Part shown: positions 1 to 5,796 of the stretch, in pieces | How the letters are laid out: each line of letters begins with the position of its first letter | Numbering within the stretch: position 1 is the stretch's first letter | Source: Bacteroidales bacterium | GTDB lineage: Bacteria > Bacteroidota > Bacteroidia > Bacteroidales > UBA12481 | Length of the DNA: 12,974 nucleotides | Direction of reading: 5' to 3' | Assembly (NCBI GenBank): GCA_028707745.1 | Contig: JAQWAJ010000013.1 | Span: 1 to 12,974 of the forward strand | Notes under the pieces: generated by a model | Told to the model about the DNA's origin: nothing | The model's input: only the letters and a program-made list of their open reading frames with translations | Database searches by the model: none | Position numbers and translations under genes: made by a program

Positions 1-174
1 CACGGCAGGCCGGATAAAGAAGGCTATTCTCTGATATGCCGGAAGGGCTCCGCTCAGGTTGCCTGCCTTGTACAGGCTGTCGGCAAAAGCACGTGTTTCT
101 GCAACGGTCTGAGCCTGGGAATATCCGACCAGCGAAATCAGGCTAATGAGTATAAATAACCGCTTCTGTTTCAT
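1..174 (-). CDS. Secreted helical-repeat protein, N-terminal fragment (cassette B, fourth gene)
   Basis: This is the first 58 codons of a minus-strand gene that continues past the left edge. The start is ATG at 172-174. Residues 1-22 form a signal peptide (MKQKRLF, hydrophobic core, then SQAQ), with likely cleavage before Q22. The mature part begins with a helix containing ADSLYKAGNLSGALPAYQRI, a TPR-like pattern. It resembles the start of the gene at 3680-4534 (ADSLFSSGAFPESGLAYAY), so it is the cassette B counterpart of that gene. Its first 32 bases overlap, in another frame, the 3' end of the upstream gene, which suggests translational coupling. The full protein would be expected to carry a C-terminal PGAGQIY-type membrane segment, but that part is outside the window. 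The specific function is unknown. Confidence 0.8.
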   Translation of the reverse strand, partial: MKQKRLFILISLISLVGYSQAQTVAETRAFADSLYKAGNLSGALPAYQRIAFFIRPAV

Positions 175-979
175 GCCTGATCAGATCAACTTGTTTTGAA
201 TTATAAAGGTCGGCCGACTTCCAGGAGCCAAACAGGTCGGCCGAATAGAATCCGAATGCCAGCGTGCCGAACACCCATCCGGTGACACTGCCGGTGCCGT
301 TTTTCGAAAAACCCCGGTATGACTGCCATGCATTGGTTGCGACAAAGAGGAGTGACAGTAAACCATCTTTCCAGTCATGCGAATAAATTTTCCCCAATCC
401 CGGTACCACGGAAGAGAGCGCTACAGCTAAAGCCGGGCTTTTACGCCGGATGATCATCGATTTGTCGAAAAGCTGTAAAAGCCTTGTGTCTGTAGCTGTT
501 ACGATGATCGGTGAATTTTGTCTTTGCCGGGGTGATTTGATCCAGCTTCCTTCGAGAAGCCACGCGCCAAGCTCAAAGTTGGATTTTTCATAAGCCGGGA
601 GACCGGGTGAGCGAGCCAGAACTGAGCGGAACGATGGGAAATCATTCTGCATCAGCGCCAGCTGCATGGCTTCAGATGCAAATGTTTGCGGTAAGGGCCC
701 TGTAGGATACCACAGGATTAGCTTTTTCCAACCTTCGGCCGGATTTTGGCTGAGCCGGTAAGATTTTATCTGGCTCAGACGGGCCTGGGTGTCCTGAGGA
801 TTCAGGAAAAGCACACGTTCCCATTCATCTGCCGCCATCCGAAACTGGTGATTATACATCAGATACCGGGCAAATTCACGGGAATGCGGCCCGTCGAAAA
901 TGTCCTGACCGGAAAGGCTGCATGAAAGCATCAACAACAAGCCAGACAGGCTAATGGCGGATCTTTTCAACCGGGTCAT
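143..979 (-). CDS. Secreted helical protein with C-terminal PGLGKIY membrane segment (cassette B, third gene)
   Basis: This 278-residue protein was not recognised as a named family. Residues 1-24 are a signal peptide ending SLSG|Q. A helical, TPR-like region follows at about 33-140. Residues 180-199 contain KSPALAVALSSVVPGLGKIY, followed by hydrophobic segments at about 206-220 and 232-248 and then FYSADLFGSWKSADLYN at 244-260. The same block occurs in the protein at 4470-5351, so the two are paralogues. The PGLGxIY...G pattern resembles TM2-like and DUF5683-like membrane hairpins; that is inference. I chose ATG at 977-979 because the signal peptide begins properly there. An in-frame ATG at 998-1000 would add seven residues before it. 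The gene overlaps the upstream YidD-like gene by 29 bases and the downstream gene by 32. A Cys at residue 20 does not make a convincing lipobox. Confidence 0.8.
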   Translation of the reverse strand: MTRLKRSAISLSGLLLMLSCSLSGQDIFDGPHSREFARYLMYNHQFRMAADEWERVLFLNPQDTQARLSQIKSYRLSQNPAEGWKKLILWYPTGPLPQTFASEAMQLALMQNDFPSFRSVLARSPGLPAYEKSNFELGAWLLEGSWIKSPRQRQNSPIIVTATDTRLLQLFDKSMIIRRKSPALAVALSSVVPGLGKIYSHDWKDGLLSLLFVATNAWQSYRGFSKNGTGSVTGWVFGTLAFGFYSADLFGSWKSADLYNSKQVDLIRHETEAVIYTH

Positions 980-1361
980 AAAAGCGGTGGCTTGGTTCAT
1001 GGATAGAATATTTTTCCGGACTGATGCTGTTACATCGGGTCAGTCGGTCGATTGCGTCAAGTATTCCGATAAATCCGTTTGTTTTAATTGTGTTCAGGGC
1101 ATAAACGGAACAACTGGGGTAGAAAGTACATTTCACGCCATCCTGAGAGGATATGAAAATTTTGTAAAAGGAAAAACCGGTGGTCAGTACCAGCTTTAAT
1201 TCGTTGGAGGGATCGATCTTCAGAGAATACTCCTGCCGATTTTCGGCTGGCTTGAAAAGTTTGCTGAAACTTTTAACCTCATCAGCGGTTTGCGAATGAA
1301 GGCTAAAGGTGAAGGCCTGAAGTATTATAAAAATACTTGCTGTCGTTTTCCAGTTCATCAA
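951..1361 (-). CDS. YidD-family protein with signal peptide (cassette B, second gene)
   Basis: This 136-residue protein has the YidD (membrane protein insertion efficiency factor) core at residues 66-110: YKIFISSQDGVKCTFYPSC, then a spacer, then DRLTRCN. The family pattern is Y-x-x-x-ISP, C-x-F-x-P-[ST]-C-S and RL-x-RC. Here ISP has become ISS, and the usual CRF is CTF. Canonical YidD is about 70-85 residues with no signal peptide and helps YidC at the inner membrane. This one has an N-terminal signal peptide ending LHS|Q at residue 24, about 40 further residues before the core, and a C-terminal tail. It therefore probably faces the periplasm, and the usual YidC role should not be assumed. 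Two consecutive ATGs (1359-1361 and 1356-1358) could serve as the start. The gene overlaps the LolA-like gene by 56-59 bases. Confidence 0.85.
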   Translation of the reverse strand: MMNWKTTASIFIILQAFTFSLHSQTADEVKSFSKLFKPAENRQEYSLKIDPSNELKLVLTTGFSFYKIFISSQDGVKCTFYPSCSVYALNTIKTNGFIGILDAIDRLTRCNSISPEKYSIHEPSHRFYDPVEKIRH

Positions 1362-2001
1362 TCACAATATTTTTATAGGTGGTAACCTGATAGTTTTCGA
1401 GCCCGTTGGTGATATTGATTTCAACGATTTTACCCGGGAAAGAGAGGCCGCTGATCACCTGATAATTCTCGAAGAATTGTTTTCTGAGTATAGTTCCTTC
1501 CGGATCCTGTATTATTACACCGAACAGTTGTTTGTTTTTTACAGATACCAGAATGTTACCCGGTTTTTCCTTGTTTTTTGCCGGAGGGACCCAGGTAGTG
1601 ATCACCAGATCCTGTTCGCGCTGTACGTCTGTTGCAGCATAAGCGGAGTTTTTAAGTCCGAAATCCTGAAGCTGGCTGTTCAGCGCGAGGTGAAAAACAG
1701 TGAATTCGGCCATCGACAAAGTTGCCGTTTTACTGATGAGCTTTCCTTGTCTGATCTGATAAACCAGCGTGTCGGAAGTGATCCAGATTTCTTTTTCGGG
1801 GAAGGATATATCGTAAATGACCTGCTTGATATTCCGGTCATAATAAACTTGTCCCATGGTCAGAGATTGCCCGCCGGAGATCGTTTTGATTTTTACGGCG
1901 AAATCGGCCCGAATTCGGCTGTATTCCTGGCAAACTCCCTTTTCTCCGATCAGGAAAGTAAACAGAAATATCCCATACAACAGGGGAAATAGTTTTTTCA
2001 T
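1303..2001 (-). CDS. LolA-like secreted protein (cassette B, first gene)
   Basis: This 232-residue protein has a signal peptide (residues 1-24, ending GVC|Q). The rest is rich in beta-strand patterns: DFAVKIKT at 33-40, GQVYYDRNIKQVIYDISFP at 50-68 and EIWITSDTLVYQIRQGKLIS at 71-90. This is the look of the LolA/LolB/RseB fold, an open half-barrel that binds lipid chains. It is a clear paralogue of the protein at 5777-6502: LQDFGLKNSAYAATDVQREQ followed by TTW here matches LNDLGLQDSGFKTSGVKQEQ followed by TTW there. By family analogy it may carry lipids or lipoproteins across the periplasm, but no specific ligand can be read from the sequence. The start at 1999-2001 directly precedes a normal signal peptide. 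The 3' end overlaps the YidD-like gene. Confidence 0.75.
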   Translation of the reverse strand: MKKLFPLLYGIFLFTFLIGEKGVCQEYSRIRADFAVKIKTISGGQSLTMGQVYYDRNIKQVIYDISFPEKEIWITSDTLVYQIRQGKLISKTATLSMAEFTVFHLALNSQLQDFGLKNSAYAATDVQREQDLVITTWVPPAKNKEKPGNILVSVKNKQLFGVIIQDPEGTILRKQFFENYQVISGLSFPGKIVEINITNGLENYQVTTYKNIVIDELENDSKYFYNTSGLHL

Positions 2002-2180
2002 TTACAAAAAGAACTGTCATACATTTCAACTGAACCTCCCATGAGCCAAGGCTCGCAAAAGGCAATGAATATAATTGAGGGCTACATGAGTACGAGTTAC
2101 ATCTGATTAATGCTAAACAATTAAATACGAATGAAATATAGGACAGTTCAAATTAATTCTGTTATTAATATTTTACGCTG
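2002..2180. other. Intergenic region upstream of cassette B
   Basis: This 179-base, AT-rich gap separates the minus-strand gene at 2181-2624 from the first gene of cassette B. It should hold the cassette B promoter unless the two are co-transcribed. I found no exact TAnnTTTG box on the minus strand; the nearest is TATATTTC, around 2135-2142. GAACTGTC at 2011-2018 and GACAGTTC at 2142-2149 form an 8-base inverted pair, and GAGCCAAGGCTC lies at 2043-2054. No small gene or terminator was seen. Confidence 0.5.
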
Positions 2181-2624
2181 CTACCACCAAAAGGAATGAC
2201 CCAGTCCGACATTCCATATGAGTGAACAAGAACCCCAGATCACACCTTCGATAAGGCAGCCGATAATTGCCATTTTAGTTTCATGCTGATCCTGACCGAT
2301 GAGATAAACAATCAGAACGCCGGGGACGCTCAATAAACACCCCCAAAAGAATCCGGGAATTCCGAAAACCTGCTCGTTGGTAAGGTTGATCCCATTGATT
2401 CCGTTCGGATCACTTGCCAGAGAGATCAAAGAGCTACCGTCGGAGGTTATCTGACCCAGGGTAACACCGGGATTAGCGAGGACAAACCCTTCGAGCCGGT
2501 CAAGCTGAGCCATCTGATTTTCGATGGCAACAGCGTCGTAGGTGAACAGATCGGCTTGCCCTGCAATGCTTTTGCCAACACTGAGCAACAGCAGTAAGTT
2601 GGCCAGAACAAGGAGCTTTTTCAT
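2181..2624 (-). CDS. Secreted small membrane protein, TM2-partner type
   Basis: This 147-residue protein has a signal peptide (MKKLLVLANLLLLLSVGKSIAG, likely cleaved before Q23). A hydrophilic stretch containing AIENQMAQLDRLEGFVLANP follows at 33-52. Two hydrophobic segments come next: FFWGCLLSVPGVLIVYLI at about 92-109 and IIGCLIEGVIWGSCSLIW at about 120-137. The layout (signal peptide, short acidic linker with a small helix, membrane hairpin) is like that of the TM2-domain protein at 3265-3687, but the TM2 motif GxHRLYLG is missing. From memory, such proteins often sit beside TM2 genes in Bacteroidota; this was not checked. The gene is divergent from the PEGA lipoprotein gene. Its function is unknown. 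ATG at 2622-2624 is the only sensible start. Confidence 0.75.
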   Translation of the reverse strand: MKKLLVLANLLLLLSVGKSIAGQADLFTYDAVAIENQMAQLDRLEGFVLANPGVTLGQITSDGSSLISLASDPNGINGINLTNEQVFGIPGFFWGCLLSVPGVLIVYLIGQDQHETKMAIIGCLIEGVIWGSCSLIWNVGLGHSFWW

Positions 2625-2724
2625 TTTATGCTATTTTTAATTTGGGTTTCTGTTAGACCGCTATATGAAACGGATAAGCTTAGATTATATGCTAATATAA
2701 AGGTAAAAGTAACACACGAAAACA

Positions 2725-2732
2725 TAACTTTG
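2725..2732 (+). promoter_or_regulatory. Possible -7 box for the PEGA lipoprotein gene
   Basis: TAACTTTG is an exact match to the Bacteroidota -7 consensus TAnnTTTG and lies 67 bases before the ATG at 2800. No clear TTG -33 element is visible upstream, so the call is tentative. Confidence 0.4.
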
Positions 2733-2799
2733 GCATGATTTTTATTTGTTTGAGATAAAACTGCCTTCATTACCAGTAAAAACTCTTAATCAACCGAAC

Positions 2800-3162
2800 A
2801 TGAAAAAAAATCGCACTTCTATTTGGCTGACGATTATCGTTAGCCTGTCGGTACTGATCTTATCGGGATGCACGAGTATGACTCAGATTCAAACCGTTCC
2901 CAGTGGAGCTAAGATTTACATTAACGATGAATATTGCGGAGTCACTCCTTTTACCCTGGTCGATAATAAAATTGTCGGATCGACCTCGTATATCCGCCTG
3001 GAAAAGGAGGGGTATAAACCTCTGAACACGGTGATTACCAAGACGGAGGAGTTCGATGCCGGCCCTGTAGTATGCGGATGCCTTTTTTCTCCGGTCTGGT
3101 GGCTGTGGGGGATGAAATACAAACCGATGCATTTCTATGAACTGGTGCCTCTTGAAAACTAG
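2800..3162 (+). CDS. PEGA-domain lipoprotein
   Basis: This 120-residue lipoprotein precursor begins MKKNRTSIWL, followed by a hydrophobic core and the lipobox LSGC at 21-24. C24 would be lipidated and become the mature N-terminus. Residues 33-53 hold a classic PEGA-type motif (VPSGAKIYINDEYCGVTPF), followed by IRLEKEGYKPL at 65-75. PEGA domains are small surface or periplasmic beta modules, probably for binding. The C-terminal part has a Cys-Gly pair and a Trp-rich patch (CGCLFSPVWWLWGM at 92-105), which may sit in the membrane. I chose ATG at 2800-2802 because it starts the signal peptide; an upstream in-frame extension to 2746 would disrupt it. The TM2 gene follows on the same strand 102 bases later. 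The specific role is unknown. Confidence 0.85.
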   Translation: MKKNRTSIWLTIIVSLSVLILSGCTSMTQIQTVPSGAKIYINDEYCGVTPFTLVDNKIVGSTSYIRLEKEGYKPLNTVITKTEEFDAGPVVCGCLFSPVWWLWGMKYKPMHFYELVPLEN

Positions 3163-3186
3163 GAGGACAACTTGTTTATAAGAATT

Positions 3187-3200
3187 GGAATGCGCATGCC
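3187..3200. repeat. Near-perfect 14-base palindrome between the PEGA and TM2 genes
   Basis: GGAATGCGCATGCC is symmetric except for one mismatched pair. It lies 65 bases before the TM2 start and could be an operator, but nothing else supports that. Confidence 0.3.
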
Positions 3201-3220
3201 GGCTTTCTGAAATGAACCCT

Positions 3221-3228
3221 TATATTCG
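3221..3228 (+). promoter_or_regulatory. Weak -7 box candidate for the TM2 gene
   Basis: TATATTCG differs by one base from TAnnTTTG and lies 36 bases before the ATG at 3265. No clear -33 element is visible. The TM2 gene could instead be read through from the PEGA gene. Confidence 0.25.
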
Positions 3229-3264
3229 TATATCTAACATAATATCTAATAAAAACTGTTCAGT

Positions 3265-3687
3265 ATGAAAAAAACCCTTACCCTTTTAAGCCTTTTGTTC
3301 GCAATCGGTTTCGGCTTTCAGGCCAATGCCAGCAATTACAAAATCGATCAGAACCAGATCGATCAGATAGTTGCAAAAGCTGATGTTGCTCCGGCTGTAT
3401 CTGTTTTTGATCTGCAAACAACACCTGCAATTCCTTCCATTACCAGCGACAAAGATCCCGTAGTGGCCTTTGTTATTTGCACCGTTCTCGGAGGTATCGG
3501 GATTCACCGTCTCTATCTGGGTACACAACCCCTGACTTTTGTTCTTTATGTGGTCACTGCCGGAGGCTGCGGGATTGTTGCGTTTGTTGACTGGATCATG
3601 CTATTGATGGCTGTCATGGATAACAGTAAGTTATCGCCTTACATCAACAACCCTAATTTCTTTATGTGGACAGGCCAGATTAAATAG
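3265..3687 (+). CDS. TM2-domain protein with signal peptide
   Basis: This 140-residue protein has a signal peptide (MKKTLTLLSLLFAIGFGFQANA), then a linker with YKIDQNQIDQIVAKAD at 25-40, then a TM2 domain at about 66-118. The TM2 hallmarks are visible: LGGIGIHRLYLG at 75-86 between two membrane helices, then GGCGIVAFVDWIMLLM at about 100-115 with the family aspartate at D109. TM2 domains are membrane hairpins of poorly known function. The charged loop motif would face the side opposite to the usual one if the signal peptide is cleaved. The gene ends 8 bases inside the 3' end of the minus-strand gene at 3680-4534 and is followed by a strong terminator. Confidence 0.88.
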   Translation: MKKTLTLLSLLFAIGFGFQANASNYKIDQNQIDQIVAKADVAPAVSVFDLQTTPAIPSITSDKDPVVAFVICTVLGGIGIHRLYLGTQPLTFVLYVVTAGGCGIVAFVDWIMLLMAVMDNSKLSPYINNPNFFMWTGQIK

Positions 3688-4534
3688 ATGCATTCACCTG
3701 ATTGATCAGAAAAGATTTTACCGGCAGGAGATATTTTTCAAGCTCCTGCCGGTTTTTTATTGTACATAATGCTTCGGCGCGGTGAATGCCTCCGTAAAAG
3801 AATTTCTGAAACATTCCCAATCCTGCCAGCCAGGCAGTCAGATAATATCCGTTGATGAATCCCGTAACGGCGAGTGCCAGTATGCCGGCATGAAGAGTAA
3901 AGTTAAAAATTCCCGAACCGGTATATCCGGCATAGATTTGCCCGGCTCCCGGACAGAAAACCGACAGCCATCTGGCTGTTTCCGGATTCCGGTAACGGGG
4001 TAAAGCGCCTGCTGTGAAGAGAGCATCCCACGCTGAGATATGATCAGGAGAAACCAGAGCTTGTCCCGATGAATGGGCGAGGGGCCAGTTTCGGGAATCC
4101 AGGTAACTCAACGTCAGAATCAACAGTGACTGCCGTTGAAGGACGGAGGTTTCGAGCATGTGCCGGGCCTGCTGATATCTCGAAATACTGATTTCCGGTT
4201 CACCTGCGAGATAGTGGCTCAGCAGGGATTCGTAAATCACCAGCGCTGCTAAGGAATCCTTTATACCAAAGGGGGATGTCTGATCGATTACCCGGCAGGC
4301 ATCGGCGTATTTCCCGGTTTGCTGGTAACACTTCACCTGGCCGATGCGTGCCATGGCCAGTGTATCACTGTCATGCGACCGGTATTCAGCATAGGCATAA
4401 GCCAATCCCGATTCGGGAAACGCTCCTGAACTGAACAATGAATCTGCCTGGCGAAGATTTACCTGGGCACTAACGGTAAAACTCTCGCAAAGGCAGATGC
4501 ATATCAAGCAAAATGTGCTGATCCATGTCTTCAT
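3680..4534 (-). CDS. Secreted helical protein with C-terminal PGAGQIY membrane segment (cassette A, fourth gene)
   Basis: This 284-residue protein has a signal peptide at 1-23 ending VSA|Q, then helical TPR-like units at about 26-190, including ADSLFSSGAFPESGLAYAY and YQQTGKYADACRVIDQ. PGAGQIYAGYTGSG lies at 195-208 with membrane-spanning segments at about 209-240, followed by FFYGGIHRAE at 245-254. The motif is related to the PGLGKIY block of its upstream neighbour. I chose ATG at 4532-4534, where the signal peptide begins; an in-frame ATG at 4559-4561 adds nine charged residues first. The gene overlaps the upstream gene by 65 bases out of frame and is the last gene of cassette A. Its 3' end overlaps the TM2 gene by 8 bases and contains that gene's terminator. 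The function is unknown. Confidence 0.82.
   Translation of the reverse strand: MKTWISTFCLICICLCESFTVSAQVNLRQADSLFSSGAFPESGLAYAYAEYRSHDSDTLAMARIGQVKCYQQTGKYADACRVIDQTSPFGIKDSLAALVIYESLLSHYLAGEPEISISRYQQARHMLETSVLQRQSLLILTLSYLDSRNWPLAHSSGQALVSPDHISAWDALFTAGALPRYRNPETARWLSVFCPGAGQIYAGYTGSGIFNFTLHAGILALAVTGFINGYYLTAWLAGLGMFQKFFYGGIHRAEALCTIKNRQELEKYLLPVKSFLINQVNASI
3720..3758 (+). terminator. Intrinsic terminator of the TM2 gene
   Basis: CCGGCAGGAG (3721-3730) pairs perfectly with CTCCTGCCGG (3743-3752). One extra A-T pair closes the base of the stem, the loop is 12 bases, and a run of six T follows at 3753-3758. It lies 33 bases after the plus-strand TM2 stop and works only in that direction. 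The whole hairpin is inside the minus-strand coding sequence of 3680-4534, where it encodes part of the C-terminus (RQELEKYLLPV). Confidence 0.88.
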
Positions 4535-5351
4535 GATGATAATCTCTAACCTCTTTTGCACTGATCATGCTTCCATATATATTTCCTGCATAAAACAGGG
4601 CGAATAATCCACTGAATACCAATGTACTCCAGTGACTCCATCCGTCACGCATTCCATTTTCAACCGAGAGGGCCCCTAACGCTCCGCAGATCAGAAAAGC
4701 GCTGACTCCGGATCCGGTCTGACCGGTGTAGATTTTTCCCAAACCAGGCACTACTGCCGAAAGAGCTCCGGCGAGTGCGGGACTTTTCTGCTTGTCGGTA
4801 CGAATTTGACCGGCGTATACATCCAGTTTTTCCAGTGCTTTTCCCCAGGCATAATAGGTTGACGGAACATCGTCCCGTATTTTTTCATACCCGGGCAAAT
4901 CTCTTTCGAGCAATCTTATTCCGAGGGTTTCAAACTTCACGAGCGCCATCTCATCCGGAGTGGATGCATGCAGACTACTCAGCCAGAGGTCAGCCGTTTT
5001 TACATCTTTCTGATAGGCCAGATTCCACGAGCCGAACAGTCCCGACCTGATGTGCAGCGATGAAGACAGCGATACCTCCCGGAATGCTGTTGTTGACCGG
5101 CTGAGCTCTTTGAGGTTATAGAGGGCCCAACCCCGGTAAAAGCTGGCGGAATCGGATGATGAAACGGTAGGGGTTGAACTATGATCCAGGGCTTCGAGAA
5201 CCTGCCCGTAGTTTTCCTGGTCGATCAGAAATTGAACGAAACCCCAATCCGGCATTTTTGATTGCCCGAAGGCTTGCGAGCCGATCAGAGAAACTATGAA
5301 AACCAGCGTGATGAGCGTCTGGAGAATATGTCGGGGAAATTTTTTATTCAT
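4470..5351 (-). CDS. Secreted helical protein with C-terminal PGLGKIY membrane segment (cassette A, third gene)
   Basis: This 293-residue protein has a signal peptide at 1-29 (MNKKFPRHIL and a hydrophobic core, ending AFG|Q). A helical region at about 35-170 looks like degenerate TPRs. KSPALAGALSAVVPGLGKIY occupies 189-208, continuing TGQTGSG. Hydrophobic segments lie at about 217-230 and 243-256, with FYAGNIYGS at 253-261. The KSPALA-x-ALS-x-VVPGLGKIY block is shared with the cassette B protein at 143-979. The C-terminal tail is His- and Asp-rich (DYHHEDMDQH). I chose ATG at 5349-5351: it begins the signal peptide and forms an 8-base overlap (ATGAATAA) with the stop of the YidD-like gene, a typical coupling arrangement. 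An in-frame ATG further upstream adds 13 residues and is less likely. The function is unknown. Confidence 0.82.
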   Translation of the reverse strand: MNKKFPRHILQTLITLVFIVSLIGSQAFGQSKMPDWGFVQFLIDQENYGQVLEALDHSSTPTVSSSDSASFYRGWALYNLKELSRSTTAFREVSLSSSLHIRSGLFGSWNLAYQKDVKTADLWLSSLHASTPDEMALVKFETLGIRLLERDLPGYEKIRDDVPSTYYAWGKALEKLDVYAGQIRTDKQKSPALAGALSAVVPGLGKIYTGQTGSGVSAFLICGALGALSVENGMRDGWSHWSTLVFSGLFALFYAGNIYGSMISAKEVRDYHHEDMDQHILLDMHLPLREFYR

Positions 5352-5796
5352 GTTTTGAAAGCCTGTAAAAATCCGGAGTTTCGCGGACATGCCCGGTTAA
5401 GGGATTGATCCGGGTATAAAACAGATCCCTGGCGGACATCCGGTTGCACCGTGTCAGGCGGTCGGCTGTAAAAATCATACCCCGGATGATCCCGTATTCT
5501 TTCAACAGATTGACGCTGTAGGTCGAGCATGACGGTTCGAAGAGGCATGAAGCCGACAGCTGCGGGGATATCAGATTCTGATAGAGCCACATGGTGGAGC
5601 CCAGCGTCAGTTTTATCGGGTTGATTGTTCCCGGAAAAGGAAATGCAACACAATGAGGATGACTTACGCCGGAAGCTTCGTTCGCCGTTATGGTTCTTTG
5701 AATGAGCTGCAGATCTGAATCAACGGATTGACCAGAAAGACTGTAGAACAGGAACAGACAAAAAATCAGTAGCAGGCTATCTTTCAGTTTTTGCAT
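5344..5796 (-). CDS. YidD-family protein with signal peptide (cassette A, second gene)
   Basis: This 150-residue protein has a signal peptide (MQKLKDSLLLIFCLFLFYSLSG, cleavage before Q23). About 45 residues follow before the YidD core at 72-117: YQNLISP, then C84-LFEPS-C90-S, and RLTRC at 113-117. The core is recognisable, but the arginine normally following the first cysteine (CRF) is leucine here. The tail YTRINPLTGHV resembles the tail of its paralogue at 951-1361, so the C-terminal extension is part of this subfamily. The same frame stays open upstream to about 6048, but that stretch is antisense to nothing and simply overlaps the LolA-like gene. The ATG at 5794-5796 starts the signal peptide and overlaps the LolA-like gene by 20 bases. 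Canonical YidD partners (rnpA, yidC, rpmH) are absent, which argues for a separate role. Confidence 0.87.
   Translation of the reverse strand: MQKLKDSLLLIFCLFLFYSLSGQSVDSDLQLIQRTITANEASGVSHPHCVAFPFPGTINPIKLTLGSTMWLYQNLISPQLSASCLFEPSCSTYSVNLLKEYGIIRGMIFTADRLTRCNRMSARDLFYTRINPLTGHVRETPDFYRLSKHE

Noticed and set aside
918..979. Lipobox at LMLSC in the protein at 143-979
   Set aside because: The residues before the cysteine (M, L, S) are a poor lipobox, and a normal signal peptidase I site (SLSG before Q) follows five residues later.
951..1361. Assigning the symbol yidD to either YidD-like gene
   Set aside because: Signal peptide, extensions and gene neighbourhood differ from true yidD, so the name would mislead.
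2043..2054. GAGCCAAGGCTC as a terminator for the gene at 2181-2624
   Set aside because: The stem is only five pairs with a two-base loop, it has no T-run on the minus strand, and it is about 130 bases past the stop.
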